From the NCBI RefSeq assembly GCF_001465595.2, contig NZ_CP013481.2, forward strand, positions 1,612,001 to 1,676,000: a DNA stretch of 64,000 nt, in the 5' to 3' direction. The first letter of the stretch is position 1, and the number at the start of each line of letters is the position of its first letter. Under the pieces are notes generated by a model that was given only the letters and a program-made list of their open reading frames with translations, did not search any database and was not told the DNA's origin. Below, piece by piece: positions 18,286 to 27,187 of this stretch. This stretch comes from Pandoraea apista (lineage in GTDB: Bacteria; Pseudomonadota; Gammaproteobacteria; Burkholderiales; Burkholderiaceae). The translations under genes were made by a program, and so were the position numbers.

Positions 18286-19764
18286 TTAGCCTCGCCCTGT
18301 ATGCGTGTCCGATTTCGTCGCGATTTCCGGGCCGATTTGCCATCCCAGCCCCAACGCCTTTTGCAGTGTCACGAACGACCGGAGAAGCTGCGCATCGCCG
18401 GCGATGCGGTCTTGTTCGGCAGAAAAGCGTGTGCGTTCTGCGTCCAGCCAGTCGAGCGTGCTTGCGGTACCCGCACGATAACGCTGGCGTGTGAGTGTGG
18501 CTGCGCGCGTGGCCGACGCCTCTACACTGCGCAGACGGTACACGTTTTCGCGCTGATGGCCGTAGCGTGCGAGCGCCACGTCGGCGTCGCGCAGCGCGGT
18601 GAGCACGGCACTCTCATACTTCGCCTGCGCCTGATCGCGCCCAGCCTTCGCCCCGTCGACCCCGGCTTGAACGCGACCGAAATCGAGCACATTCCATTGC
18701 AAGCGCGGCATCGTCATCCAACTGAAGTTGTCCTTGCGCACGAGATGGCCGGGGTCCAGCGCCGAATATCCGAGTTCTCCCATGATCGAGAGCTTCGGGA
18801 ACCAGTTGGCAGTCTGCACGCCGATCTGCGCGTTCTGCGATGCCAGACGGCGTTCCGCTGCACGAATGTCGGGGCGTGCCTGCAACAGGGCCGACGGATC
18901 TCCGATGGCGACCTTGGCCGGCAGGTTCGGCAGCGCCTTGGGCGTTTTCAACTCGGCATCGAGCGCGCCCGGCGCGCGCCCGGTCAGGAGTGCCAACTGA
19001 TCGAGCGATTCGATCACGTCCGCTTCGAGCGGTAACACGCGCGACTGCGTTTGTTCCACCTGCGTCACGAGCCGCTCGACGTCGAGTTCCGACGCGACAC
19101 CTCCCGCTCGGCGCTGGCGCGTGAGTTCGAGCATTTCTCCTTCCAGCTGCGCCGAATCACGCACCAGCGTCAGTCGCGCTTGCTGGTCGCGCAGCGCTAC
19201 GTAAGTCTGAGCAACTTCGGCGGCGAGTTGCACGTGGGCGTCGGCCAGATCTTCCGACGCGGCGTCGGCGTCGGCACTGGCGGCTTCGACAGCGCGTCGC
19301 GTGCCACCGAACAAATCGATTTCCCAACTGGCGTCGAAGCCGGCGACGTAAAGGTCGAGCGGGCCGCGGCCACCGCCGCTGTTTTCGCCGCCGAGCAAAC
19401 TCAGGTCGGGCGAGCGCGTGCGCACCATCGCTAGATCGACGCCCGCCTTCGGCAGCAGATCGGCCTGATGGCTGCGCAGGCTCGCGCGCGACTGACGCAC
19501 TTTCGCCTGTGCAGCGCGAATGTCGGGACTGTGTGCAATGGCGTCGTCGATCAGCGCCGTCAGCTGCGCGTCATTGAGCGCCGTCCACCAGCGGGCGACA
19601 CCCGGCGTGTGGGCTTCCACGCCTTCGCCTGCATGTGCGAACGTCGCGCCGGTGCGCAGCGCCTCGCCTGCGACTTCCGGCGCGCCATGATAGTCCGGGC
19701 CGACGGTGCAGCCAGTGACGAGAAGGGCGGCCGCGAGGGCCAGCATTCGGATAGGAAATGTCAT
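18286..19764 (-). CDS. Outer-membrane efflux lipoprotein (NodT/OprM-type factor)
   Basis: A 492-residue TolC-like outer-membrane channel subunit for the adjacent EmrAB pump. A lipoprotein signal ends in lipobox 'LVTGC' at about residue 19, followed by 'TVGPDYHGAP', typical of the NodT family. Two OEP repeats are visible, with 'ALNDAQLTALIDDAIAHSPD' at the first and 'IGDPSALLQARPDIRAAERR' at the second. The ATG lies five bases after the MFS stop codon. The open frame extends upstream across the MFS gene in another phase and should be ignored. Confidence 0.92.
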   Translation of the reverse strand: MTFPIRMLALAAALLVTGCTVGPDYHGAPEVAGEALRTGATFAHAGEGVEAHTPGVARWWTALNDAQLTALIDDAIAHSPDIRAAQAKVRQSRASLRSHQADLLPKAGVDLAMVRTRSPDLSLLGGENSGGGRGPLDLYVAGFDASWEIDLFGGTRRAVEAASADADAASEDLADAHVQLAAEVAQTYVALRDQQARLTLVRDSAQLEGEMLELTRQRRAGGVASELDVERLVTQVEQTQSRVLPLEADVIESLDQLALLTGRAPGALDAELKTPKALPNLPAKVAIGDPSALLQARPDIRAAERRLASQNAQIGVQTANWFPKLSIMGELGYSALDPGHLVRKDNFSWMTMPRLQWNVLDFGRVQAGVDGAKAGRDQAQAKYESAVLTALRDADVALARYGHQRENVYRLRSVEASATRAATLTRQRYRAGTASTLDWLDAERTRFSAEQDRIAGDAQLLRSFVTLQKALGLGWQIGPEIATKSDTHTGRG

Positions 19765-19769
19765 GATGT

Positions 19770-21350
19770 TCAATGGCCGCCGGCGCTGAATCCGGCCGGT
19801 TGCTTGAGCAGCAGGGCCAGCGGCACGCATAGCAGCAGCGCGATACCCAGTGCGTAAAAAGTCTCGGAAAACGTCATCACGCTGGCCTGCCGGGCAATTT
19901 CGGCGGCGAGCTGAGCCGTGGCCTGAAGCTTGGCGTGAACCATGTCGCCCGACTGCGCGAAGAAACCCGCCGCATTGGCGGCAAGATGCTCTTGTCCCAA
20001 CGCACTGTTGGCGGTGATTGTCTCGCGCAGCATGGCATCGTGATAGTCGGTGCGGCGGTCGATCAGCGTACCGAGCAACGCCAGACCGACCGACCCGCCG
20101 AGGTTGCGGGCCATGTTGTACAGACCGGCGGCGTCGCCGGCGTCTTGCGCGTCCACGGCCGCCATCGACGCCTGATTGAGCGGCATCATCGCGAGCATCT
20201 GCCCCACACCCCGCAGCAATTGCGAGAGCGTGAAGTCGTGGCCGACGCTTTGTGCCGTCAGGTCGATGTCGAGCATGCAACTGGCGAAGAAACACAGCAG
20301 CCCGAGAATCACGAGCAGACGAATGTCCACCCGGCTGATGAGGCGGGGCAGAAACGGCATCATCAGGAACGCGGGCAGCCCCGAGAGCAGCATGATGTTG
20401 CCCGACTGCTGAGCGTTGTAGCCCGCGATCGTGGCGAGGAACTGCGGCAGGAGGTACGACACGCCGTAGAGTCCCGCGCCCACCGTGAAGACAATGTAGA
20501 TCACGCTCGCGTAGTTCTTGTTGCCCAGCAAGGAAAGCTTGACGATGGGCTTCTCGGCCGTGAACTGCGCCACGAGCATCATGCCGATGCCGATGACCGA
20601 CACGATCGACAGCCAGACGATCAGGTGCGAATCGAACCAGCGCTCGCGCTGTCCTTCTTCGAGCACCACGGTAAGCGAACTCAGGCCGATGGTCAGCCCC
20701 ACGATGCCCAGCCAGTCCGCCTTGAAGAACGCGTGCAGATTCGTCGGTTCGCGCTTGAGGCCGAGCATGAGCAGCGTGACGATGGCTGCCGAGATGGGCA
20801 GGTTCAGGAAGAAGCACCAGCGCCAGTTGGCATTTTCGGTCAGCCACCCGCCGACCACCGGCCCAAGCAACGGTCCGAGCAGTACGATCAGGCCGAACAT
20901 CGCCATGCCCACCGGCATCTGATGACGTGGCAGGCGTGTGCGAATGATCATCTGCGCCGTTGGAATCATGGCGCCGCCTGCAAAGCCCTGTCCGATGCGG
21001 CCGATGATCATTTCGGGCAGGCTGCTCGACGCGCCGCACATCATGGAGAAGAGTGTGAAGAACACGGCGTTGAGCATCAGGAAGCGCCGCAGCCCGAGCA
21101 CGCGCGTGAGCCACGCCGCGAGCGGAATCATGACGATTTCCGACATCAGATAGCCGGTCGAGATCCAGGTGCCTTCGGTGCCCGAAGCGCCGATCTGGCC
21201 TTGAATCTGCGGCAGCGCCGAATTGGTGATGGAGATGTCGAGCGTGGCCAGCAAGGCACCCAGTGCGCCCGCCGCTACGGCGATCCAGTCCGACGCCGAT
21301 GCGTTGCGGGGCGAGGCCGTCGAAGCGCTTACCACGCTACCGTCAGCCAC
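19770..21350 (-). CDS. EmrB-type MFS efflux transporter (DHA2, 14 TMS)
   Basis: A 526-residue inner-membrane drug:proton antiporter. 'LATLDISITNSALPQIQGQI' (first segment), 'TWISTGYLMSEIVMIPLAAW', motif A 'LTRVLGLRRFL' and motif C 'LGPLLGPVVGGWLTE' match EmrB. It sits between an EmrA-like fusion protein and an outer-membrane factor, so the three should form a complete envelope-spanning pump. The GTG start overlaps the emrA-like stop by eight bases, consistent with coupled translation. Confidence 0.93.
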   Translation of the reverse strand: MADGSVVSASTASPRNASASDWIAVAAGALGALLATLDISITNSALPQIQGQIGASGTEGTWISTGYLMSEIVMIPLAAWLTRVLGLRRFLMLNAVFFTLFSMMCGASSSLPEMIIGRIGQGFAGGAMIPTAQMIIRTRLPRHQMPVGMAMFGLIVLLGPLLGPVVGGWLTENANWRWCFFLNLPISAAIVTLLMLGLKREPTNLHAFFKADWLGIVGLTIGLSSLTVVLEEGQRERWFDSHLIVWLSIVSVIGIGMMLVAQFTAEKPIVKLSLLGNKNYASVIYIVFTVGAGLYGVSYLLPQFLATIAGYNAQQSGNIMLLSGLPAFLMMPFLPRLISRVDIRLLVILGLLCFFASCMLDIDLTAQSVGHDFTLSQLLRGVGQMLAMMPLNQASMAAVDAQDAGDAAGLYNMARNLGGSVGLALLGTLIDRRTDYHDAMLRETITANSALGQEHLAANAAGFFAQSGDMVHAKLQATAQLAAEIARQASVMTFSETFYALGIALLLCVPLALLLKQPAGFSAGGH

Positions 21351-22647
21351 GTTGCGCTCCCCCGTTCGAGCGCGATGACGCAGCGTTCGTCAGGGGGCCG
21401 ATGAGCGAGTCGAGCGGCGCACTGAGCGAGAGTTGCTGGCCCGGGCGCCCTGCCTGTTTGGCGGGCTTGGCCGGCGCGCTTCGATGCGTATCGACGTCTG
21501 CCGTGACCGAAAGACCCGGCAGCAACACCGTACGCAGCGACTCGGGCACATCGAGACGAATACGTACCGGCACGCGTTGCACGATCTTCGTGAAGTTGCC
21601 CGTGGCGTTCTGCGCGGGCAGTAGCGCGAACTGTGCGCCGGTGCCGGGCGAGAGCGAATCGACCACCCCGTGGATAGGCTCGCCGGGCAGTGCGTCGACA
21701 TGCACCGTCACCGGCTGGCCAGGCCGCATATGCCCGACCTGCGTTTCCTTGAAGTTCGCTGTCAGATAGACATTCTGCACCGGTACGACCGTGAGCAATC
21801 GCGTGCCTGGCTGGGCGAACTGGCCCACACGCACGGCACGGTCGCCGACGCGTCCGGACAACGTGCTTTTGACCACTGTGTCTGCGAGATCGAGGTCTGC
21901 CTTGCGTGCGCTGGCCTGGGCCACCGTCAATTGCGCTTTGGCCTGCGCAAGCGCGGCCGCGAGCGTGTCCGTTTGCCGTTCGCTCGCCTGCAAGCTGGCT
22001 TCGCTGCTTCTGAGCGAGGCGTCGGCGCGTGCGCTGGCATTGCGCAATTCGGCGAGACGTTCGTCAGTCTCGGCGCCCGTGGCGACCAGCGGGACATAGC
22101 GTTTGACCTGACCGGCCGAGTACGCGGCATTCGCGCGTGCGCTGTCGAGTTCGGCGCGTACCTGTGCAATGCTCGCGGAGTGCTGGGAGAGTTCCGCCTG
22201 TGCCCGGGTAACGTCGGCTTCACGGGCCAGAACAGTGGCCTGCGCCTCGTCGTAGGCGGCCTGATATTGGCGAGCGTCGAGTCGCACGAGAGGCTGGCCG
22301 ACCGTCACCGTTTCGTTGTCGCGCACCAGCACTTCGGTCACATAGCCGCCGACTTTCGGCGCGACGGTCATGCTGTCGGCTTGCAGATAGGCGTCGTCGG
22401 TCGACTCGATGAAGCGCCCGACAAACCACCATTGCACACCCCAGCCCAGCGCGGCAATGACACCCAGTCCCAGCGCGCCAAGAAGAATCTTCTTGCGACG
22501 AGGGTTGGCCGGGGCTTTCGTCTGGCCCGGTGCCTGGACTGAGCCGGCGGCTTCAGCGGTGTCTGCGGCCTTGCCGGCCGGGGCTTGCGCCTGACGTGCG
22601 GTCAGCGGCGCCGATTCTGCCGGTTTGACCTGTGCTGCGGTGGTCAT
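21343..22647 (-). CDS. EmrA-type periplasmic membrane-fusion protein (HlyD family)
   Basis: A 434-residue adaptor linking the MFS pump to the outer-membrane factor. The first 45 residues are a cytoplasmic, Ala/Pro-rich tail. They are followed by one membrane segment ('ILLGALGLGVIAALGWGVQ'), then lipoyl-like halves 'VAPKVGGYVTEVLVRDNE' and 'VVKSTLSGRVGDRAVRVGQ' around a long coiled coil at about 120-235. The C-terminal end is again low complexity. The ATG has GAGGAA upstream. It is the first gene of the operon, directly behind the divergent promoter shared with the TetR gene. Confidence 0.92.
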   Translation of the reverse strand: MTTAAQVKPAESAPLTARQAQAPAGKAADTAEAAGSVQAPGQTKAPANPRRKKILLGALGLGVIAALGWGVQWWFVGRFIESTDDAYLQADSMTVAPKVGGYVTEVLVRDNETVTVGQPLVRLDARQYQAAYDEAQATVLAREADVTRAQAELSQHSASIAQVRAELDSARANAAYSAGQVKRYVPLVATGAETDERLAELRNASARADASLRSSEASLQASERQTDTLAAALAQAKAQLTVAQASARKADLDLADTVVKSTLSGRVGDRAVRVGQFAQPGTRLLTVVPVQNVYLTANFKETQVGHMRPGQPVTVHVDALPGEPIHGVVDSLSPGTGAQFALLPAQNATGNFTKIVQRVPVRIRLDVPESLRTVLLPGLSVTADVDTHRSAPAKPAKQAGRPGQQLSLSAPLDSLIGPLTNAASSRSNGGAQRG

Positions 22648-22660
22648 AGGAATTTCCTCA

Positions 22661-22692
22661 AATTATTCCAATTGGCAGAATTATTCCAGTTG
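22661..22692. promoter_or_regulatory. Direct-repeat operator candidate for the TetR/CerR regulator
   Basis: AATTATTCCAATTG (22661-22674) and AATTATTCCAGTTG (22679-22692) differ at one base and are 18 bp apart. They cover the -10 region and start of the efflux operon promoter. TetR proteins often bind pairs of this kind, but binding here is inferred. Confidence 0.6.
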
Positions 22693-22707
22693 ATCGATTT
22701 ATGTCAA
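22680..22707 (-). promoter_or_regulatory. Promoter of the efflux operon
   Basis: On the minus strand, a consensus -35 TTGACA (22707-22702), a 16-bp spacer and -10 AATAAT (22685-22680). The -10 lies within the second operator repeat. The leader to the ATG at 22647 would be about 25 bases. Confidence 0.65.
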
Positions 22708-22717
22708 GTGTTATATT
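22690..22717 (+). promoter_or_regulatory. Promoter of the tetR-type gene
   Basis: -35 TTGATC (22690-22695), 16-bp spacer, -10 TATATT (22712-22717). The two divergent promoters overlap, so one repressor could control both. Confidence 0.6.
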
Positions 22718-22749
22718 TTTGACGAAAGTTTTGGCAAGCAAGGACAGAC

Positions 22750-23499
22750 ATGACAGCGACTTCACGTGCAGGGCGCGCTCAGGGTGCGGCAACGCGTCCG
22801 CGGCACGCGGTCGACACGGGGTATCAACGTGGCGAGGAAACGCGCGCGCGGATTATCCTCGCGGCGATCAAGTGTTTCGGGGAGTTTGGCTTTGCGGGGG
22901 CGTCTACGCGAGACATCGCGAACGAAGCGGGGGTGAACGCGCCTGCGCTCCAGTATTACTTCGACAATAAGGAAGGGGTTTACAAGGCGTGCGTCGAGTA
23001 CATCCTGAGCCTCGTGTTGAAGCAGATGGGAAGCGCCATCGAATCGGCCGAGCGCGTGGTGGCCGACCCGAATGCGACGGACAAGCAACTCATGGACGCG
23101 TTTTGCGAGCTACAGAACCGCAAGGCAGGGTTCATGGAGGAGGTGCCGGAGATCGACGGCTGGCACATGTTCATGGCTCGAGAGCAAGCGGGCCTCGGAC
23201 CGGAAGCCGGATTCAAGGTGTTTCACGAGCGCTTCTCGAGCCGGTTGGCGTCAGTCGGCGCGAATATCGTGACGCGCCTCGCCGGTGTCGCACCCGATAA
23301 CGAGGAAATGCGCATTCGCGCCGTCTGTATCAGCACTCTGGGCATGGCGTTTCGCGTGATGCGCCGCTCCGTCGATTGTTCGATGGGGTGGGCCAACGAG
23401 CCGAATCCCGAGCGCAATCGAATGGTGCGTGAGGCGGTGCTCGAACAGACTCGCGGACTACTGGAGCAGATCGTCAAACAGCGCAAGTCGGCCAGGTAA
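22750..23499 (+). CDS. TetR/AcrR-family repressor with CerR-type C-terminal domain
   Basis: A 249-residue regulator divergent from the EmrAB/OMF operon. The helix-turn-helix is at about residues 32-72 ('RIILAAIKCFGEFGFAGAST', then 'RDIANEAGVNAPALQYYF'). The C-terminal part, with 'FMEEVPEIDGWHMFMAREQ' and 'HERFSSRLASVGANIVTRL', matches the CerR/DUF1956 ligand domain. A role as local repressor of the pump is very likely from position and the shared operator. AAGGA precedes the ATG. Confidence 0.9.
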   Translation: MTATSRAGRAQGAATRPRHAVDTGYQRGEETRARIILAAIKCFGEFGFAGASTRDIANEAGVNAPALQYYFDNKEGVYKACVEYILSLVLKQMGSAIESAERVVADPNATDKQLMDAFCELQNRKAGFMEEVPEIDGWHMFMAREQAGLGPEAGFKVFHERFSSRLASVGANIVTRLAGVAPDNEEMRIRAVCISTLGMAFRVMRRSVDCSMGWANEPNPERNRMVREAVLEQTRGLLEQIVKQRKSAR

Positions 23500-23524
23500 G
23501 GTCAACGCAGGCGGTCATATGACG

Positions 23525-23556
23525 GGGGCACCTTTCGGTGCCCCTTCGTCGTTTTC
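23525..23556. terminator. Terminator between tetR-type gene and permease
   Basis: GGGGCACC (23525-23532), loop TTTC, GGTGCCCC (23537-23544), followed by TTCGTCGTTTT on the plus strand. Located between convergent genes. Confidence 0.75.
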
Positions 23557-23576
23557 AGCGCCTCTTGCCGATTGGG

Positions 23577-25052
23577 TCAGGACTGGGCGGCTGTGCGCGG
23601 TTGTGCCTCGCCGTCGCGCTTGCGATACCACAGGAAGTAGATCAGCAGAACTACCGCAACGAAGGGCACGCCAAAGATCAGCGTCATGCGGAACACGCCG
23701 GTGAGCAGTGTGGTGAGCATGATGGCGGCCATCAGGGCTGCGCCGAGCAGCGTGAGCCACGGAAAGCCCCACATGCGAAACGCCAGCGGCGGATGGTTCT
23801 CGCGTCGCCAGGCGCGGCGGAAGAAGAAATGCGTGACGAAGATCATCATCCACGTGAGCATGGCGCCGAACATCGAGATCGCCATCATGAACGTGAACGA
23901 CGACTCCGGGTACAGGAAGTTCACGAGCGTGGCGAGCGCAATGCCGACCGTCGAGAGCAGCAGCGCCGCGAGCGGCACGCCACGCCGGTTCACCGCGCCG
24001 AAGCGAGCCGGCGCATATCCGGCGCGAGAGAGCGAGAACATCATGCGCGTGGTGATATAGAGCTGGCTGTTCATCGACGAGAGCGCGGCGATCAGCACCA
24101 CGAAGTTGATGACACCGGCGGCGCCGGGAATATCGATGGCCTGCATCACCTTCACGAACGGGCTTTCGTCCTGACCGGCGGCGGTCCACGGCACGATCGC
24201 AAGCATCAGGGCAAGGGTGAGCAGATAGAACAACACGAGGCGCACGACGGTTGAGCGGAAGGCTCGCGTGACCGCACGCTCAGGGTTCTCGGCTTCGCCG
24301 GCGGCCACGGCAATCATCTCGATAGACAGGTAGCTGAAGATCGAGATGATGACGGCGACCCACATCCCCCACAGCCCCTTCGGAAAGAAGCCGCCGTGTG
24401 CGGTGTAATTCGCGAAGCCTGCCGGGGCATGCCCGCCATCGGCGACCGATCCCGGGGCGATGAAGACGACATAGGCACCGATCAGAATGAAGACCACGAT
24501 GGCGGTGATCTTGATGAGTGAGAAGCCGTATTCGATGGCGCCGAACAGATTCACCGACATGGCGTTCACAAGCACGAGTGCTGCGGAGAAACCCGCGACC
24601 CAGTACCAGCCCGGCACCTGCGGAAACCAGTATTTCATGTACACGGCAATGGCGCTCACCTCGGTACCCACGGCCAGCACAATGCACGACCAGTACGCGT
24701 AGCGAACCAGAAAGCCGGCCCACGGGCCGATGTAGTGTTCTGCGTAGGCGCCAAACGACCCCGACGTCGGATGCGCAACCGTCATTTCGGCGAGGCACCC
24801 CATGAGCATGAGCGCGATGATCGCGCCGATCCCGTACGAGATGAGCACGCTCGGGCCGGCAAAGCCGATGGCGAAGCCGCTGCCGAGAAAGAGTCCGGTG
24901 CCGATGGCGCCACCGATCGCGATCATCGCCATCTGACTGGCGGTGAGCGAGCGCCGCAAGCCTTGCTCACGACGCGTGATGTGGGCGAAATCGCGGGGCT
25001 TGCCCGATTGAGGCGACTGAGAGGACTGGGAAGACTGGGGGGAATGCGTCAT
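23577..25052 (-). CDS. Amino acid permease (APC superfamily, AAT family)
   Basis: A 491-residue inner-membrane amino acid:proton symporter with 12 predicted segments. After a Ser/Gln-rich tail of about 25 residues, 'RREQGLRRSLTASQMAMIAI' and 'GGAIGTGLFLGSGFAI' form the conserved first segment and substrate site of the family, and 'AYWSCIVLAVGTEVSAIA' follows. It resembles GABA/aromatic/proline permeases of the AAT group, but the substrate cannot be read from sequence. The start is chosen at the ATG with GAGGTG upstream; the open frame continues to 25109 without support. Confidence 0.88.
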   Translation of the reverse strand: MTHSPQSSQSSQSPQSGKPRDFAHITRREQGLRRSLTASQMAMIAIGGAIGTGLFLGSGFAIGFAGPSVLISYGIGAIIALMLMGCLAEMTVAHPTSGSFGAYAEHYIGPWAGFLVRYAYWSCIVLAVGTEVSAIAVYMKYWFPQVPGWYWVAGFSAALVLVNAMSVNLFGAIEYGFSLIKITAIVVFILIGAYVVFIAPGSVADGGHAPAGFANYTAHGGFFPKGLWGMWVAVIISIFSYLSIEMIAVAAGEAENPERAVTRAFRSTVVRLVLFYLLTLALMLAIVPWTAAGQDESPFVKVMQAIDIPGAAGVINFVVLIAALSSMNSQLYITTRMMFSLSRAGYAPARFGAVNRRGVPLAALLLSTVGIALATLVNFLYPESSFTFMMAISMFGAMLTWMMIFVTHFFFRRAWRRENHPPLAFRMWGFPWLTLLGAALMAAIMLTTLLTGVFRMTLIFGVPFVAVVLLIYFLWYRKRDGEAQPRTAAQS

Positions 25053-25288
25053 GACACACCTCTTGGACGTCGTCGCGGAAGGTGGGCGACGCCCGCATGA
25101 GTACAGCATTGCTTGTCATCGCCCGACGGCGCGCCGTGGAATGCCGTCGAGATGCCGGTGGGCATCGGGTGCGGCGAAATGCAGGCGCGAACGGGCCCCA
25201 CCGCCCCGGACGAATCCGGGGCGGGTCATACCAACAGCAAAGGAAAACACCCGGCAGGCGCGAGCGTGTCGCGCCATTGACCGTCGGC

Positions 25289-26377
25289 TTAGAAGATGTG
25301 GCGGATACCCGTTGCCACGCCCACTTGCGTCGAGTTGCCCGGCAGTTCTACGCGTGCCGCGCCGCTGACTTTGTTGTAGTCGACGGTGCCGTAGACTTGC
25401 GTGCGCTTCGACAGCGCGTACTCGGCGAGCAGCACATACGTGTAACGACGGCCCGAACCGGCATCGCCCGCCTGGGCGTTGATGTTCTTGATGTCGTCGA
25501 AATACGCTGCGCCCGTGATCGCGAGGTTCGGCATGGCCTGAATGGTCGTGCCGAGATAGAACGTCATGTCCTTGCGCGGGTTGTCGTCCAGGTTGCCTGT
25601 GGCGACGGTGTGTGCCGGATCGTTGAGCGTGCCGTCGAGCCAGCCGCTGCGATCGCGACCGCCCATGTAGCCGACGAACACCTTGGCAATGGAAACGCTA
25701 TAGATCCCCCCCAGGCCCCACATCTGCTGCACACGCTTGGCAGCATCGCGCGCCTGCTGATATACGCCGGCGATCTGGAACGGACCCATGGCATAGCCCG
25801 CACGTGCGCCCCAGTAGTTGCTGGCCGCCATCGTGCCCGGCGTGTTGCCGAAGCCGTAGGTCGCGCCGAGCGACAGGCCGCCGAATGTGCCGGCATAGCT
25901 CACAGCGTTGTCTACCCGGCCGCGCGTGATGTTGTACATCCACGAGTTGTTCGCGTAGTTGCCGATCGTGAGCGGATCGAAGTCGCCGTAGACGTTAAAC
26001 GCCTCGGTGGCCTGACGGCCGATCTTGATTGCACCGTACTGATTCTGCAGGCCGACGAAGGCGTAGCGATCAAACAGTCGCGGACCGTTCGAGAGTTGGC
26101 CATTCTGCGGATTGATGCCCGATTCCAGCTGGAAGATCGCCTTGGTGCCGCCGCCGAGGTCTTCCGAGCCCTTGAAGCCGAAACGGCTGTTGGTCACGGC
26201 GCCGTTGGTCACTTGCCACAGGGCGTCGTTGTTGGCGTTGGCATTGTTTTGATACCGCACGCTCTGATCCACGATCCCGTAAAGGGTGACAGCGCTTTGG
26301 GCGGCAGCGGTGGTGCTGAAGGCGAGGCCGCAAGCGGCCGAGAGGATGGCCAGGCTGGCCGGAATTGCAGACTTCAT
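25289..26377 (-). CDS. Gram-negative porin (OmpC-like, beta-proteobacterial type)
   Basis: A 362-residue general porin of the outer membrane. Signal peptide at 1-27 ending 'TTAAAQS', then 'SAVTLYGIVDQSVRYQNN', the standard first strand of beta-proteobacterial porins. 'SRFGFKGSEDLGGGTKAIFQ' and 'RLFDRYAFVGLQNQYGAIKI' are family signatures, and the chain ends in Phe ('GIRHIF'), the outer-membrane assembly signal. The upstream gap of about 240 bp (25053-25288) lies after the gene and holds nothing I recognise. Confidence 0.94.
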   Translation of the reverse strand: MKSAIPASLAILSAACGLAFSTTAAAQSAVTLYGIVDQSVRYQNNANANNDALWQVTNGAVTNSRFGFKGSEDLGGGTKAIFQLESGINPQNGQLSNGPRLFDRYAFVGLQNQYGAIKIGRQATEAFNVYGDFDPLTIGNYANNSWMYNITRGRVDNAVSYAGTFGGLSLGATYGFGNTPGTMAASNYWGARAGYAMGPFQIAGVYQQARDAAKRVQQMWGLGGIYSVSIAKVFVGYMGGRDRSGWLDGTLNDPAHTVATGNLDDNPRKDMTFYLGTTIQAMPNLAITGAAYFDDIKNINAQAGDAGSGRRYTYVLLAEYALSKRTQVYGTVDYNKVSGAARVELPGNSTQVGVATGIRHIF

Positions 26378-26615
26378 GGGTCTCCTTTTTTAGTCTTGTA
26401 GACGTACTACGGTTTAAAACAGATTCGCTGCTCCTTCCGATATAGGAGGTCGCGAATTCTTCTCGGCACGACAACTGCAATATCCAGAAACGACGCCCGC
26501 AGCCGCAATGACAAAGCGGTTCCGGCCCCGGGGCCGAGGGCTATCATATCAACGCAAAAATGGAATTTGCTTGCTATTTATGTCGGACAACTGGCGGTAA
26601 GTCGAAGGATCTGCC

Positions 26616-26642
26616 AGAATCCGTGAAAACTTGACGGATTCT
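26616..26642. promoter_or_regulatory. Inverted repeat just before the lrp-type ATG
   Basis: AGAATCCGT (26616-26624) and ACGGATTCT (26634-26642) form a perfect 9-bp dyad with a 9-base spacer, ending four bases before the ATG. It could be the regulator's own operator or an mRNA hairpin limiting translation. Confidence 0.5.
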
Positions 26643-26646
26643 GCCA

Positions 26647-27120
26647 ATGAACCTCGACCTTGCCGATCTGCGCATCCTCCGCCATCTCGAACTCAATGGA
26701 CGCATCTCCAACCAGGAATTGGCGGATGCCGTTGGCTTGTCGCCATCGGCCTGCCTTCGCCGGGTGAAATTGCTTGAGGATCGCGGGGTGATTTCCGGAT
26801 ACCGTTGCATCGTGGACGCACAGCATATCGGCCTGGAGTTCGAAGCGCTAGTGCAAATTACGCTCCGTCCGGACGTCGATCAATGGCATGAAAAGTTTCT
26901 CGCGTGTGTGCAGAACTGGCCGGAAGTGGTGACCGCCCGCATCGTCACCGGCTCGGCGAATTACATCCTGACGGTAAGGGCCCGTAACCTCGCGCATTAC
27001 TCCGATTTCATCGTGAACGAGCTGTACCGCGCGCCAGCCGTCATGTCGATTCAGTCGAACATTGTGCTAAAGACAATTAAACACACGCAGTCCCTGGTCG
27101 ATCTCGTCAAACAAAAATAA
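26647..27120 (+). CDS. Lrp/AsnC-family transcriptional regulator
   Basis: A 157-residue regulator: an N-terminal helix-turn-helix ('DLADLRILRHLELNGRISNQ', then 'ELADAVGLSPSACLRRVKLL') and a C-terminal RAM ligand-binding domain from about residue 65 ('LEFEALVQITLRPDVD', 'VVTARIVTGSANYILTVRAR'). It is divergent from the porin and 67 bp upstream of the 2-hydroxyacid oxidase, which it may control. A perfect dyad sits right at its start, suggesting autoregulation. Confidence 0.92.
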   Translation: MNLDLADLRILRHLELNGRISNQELADAVGLSPSACLRRVKLLEDRGVISGYRCIVDAQHIGLEFEALVQITLRPDVDQWHEKFLACVQNWPEVVTARIVTGSANYILTVRARNLAHYSDFIVNELYRAPAVMSIQSNIVLKTIKHTQSLVDLVKQK

Positions 27121-27187
27121 CAAATTATAGAAGATATTAACTAATTCCCGAAAGACGGTTGGGATTTCCCGGAAGAAGAGACGCAGC

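Noticed and set aside
20176..20412. Small ORFs inside the efflux genes on the opposite strand
   Set aside because: No ribosome sites; composition is that of shadow frames.
19765..21114. Long N-terminal extension of the outer-membrane factor
   Set aside because: It is the MFS gene read in another phase; the true start with a lipoprotein signal is at 19764.
25082..26401. 439-codon plus-strand frame
   Set aside because: Antisense to the porin gene, whose signal peptide, strands and terminal Phe are clear.
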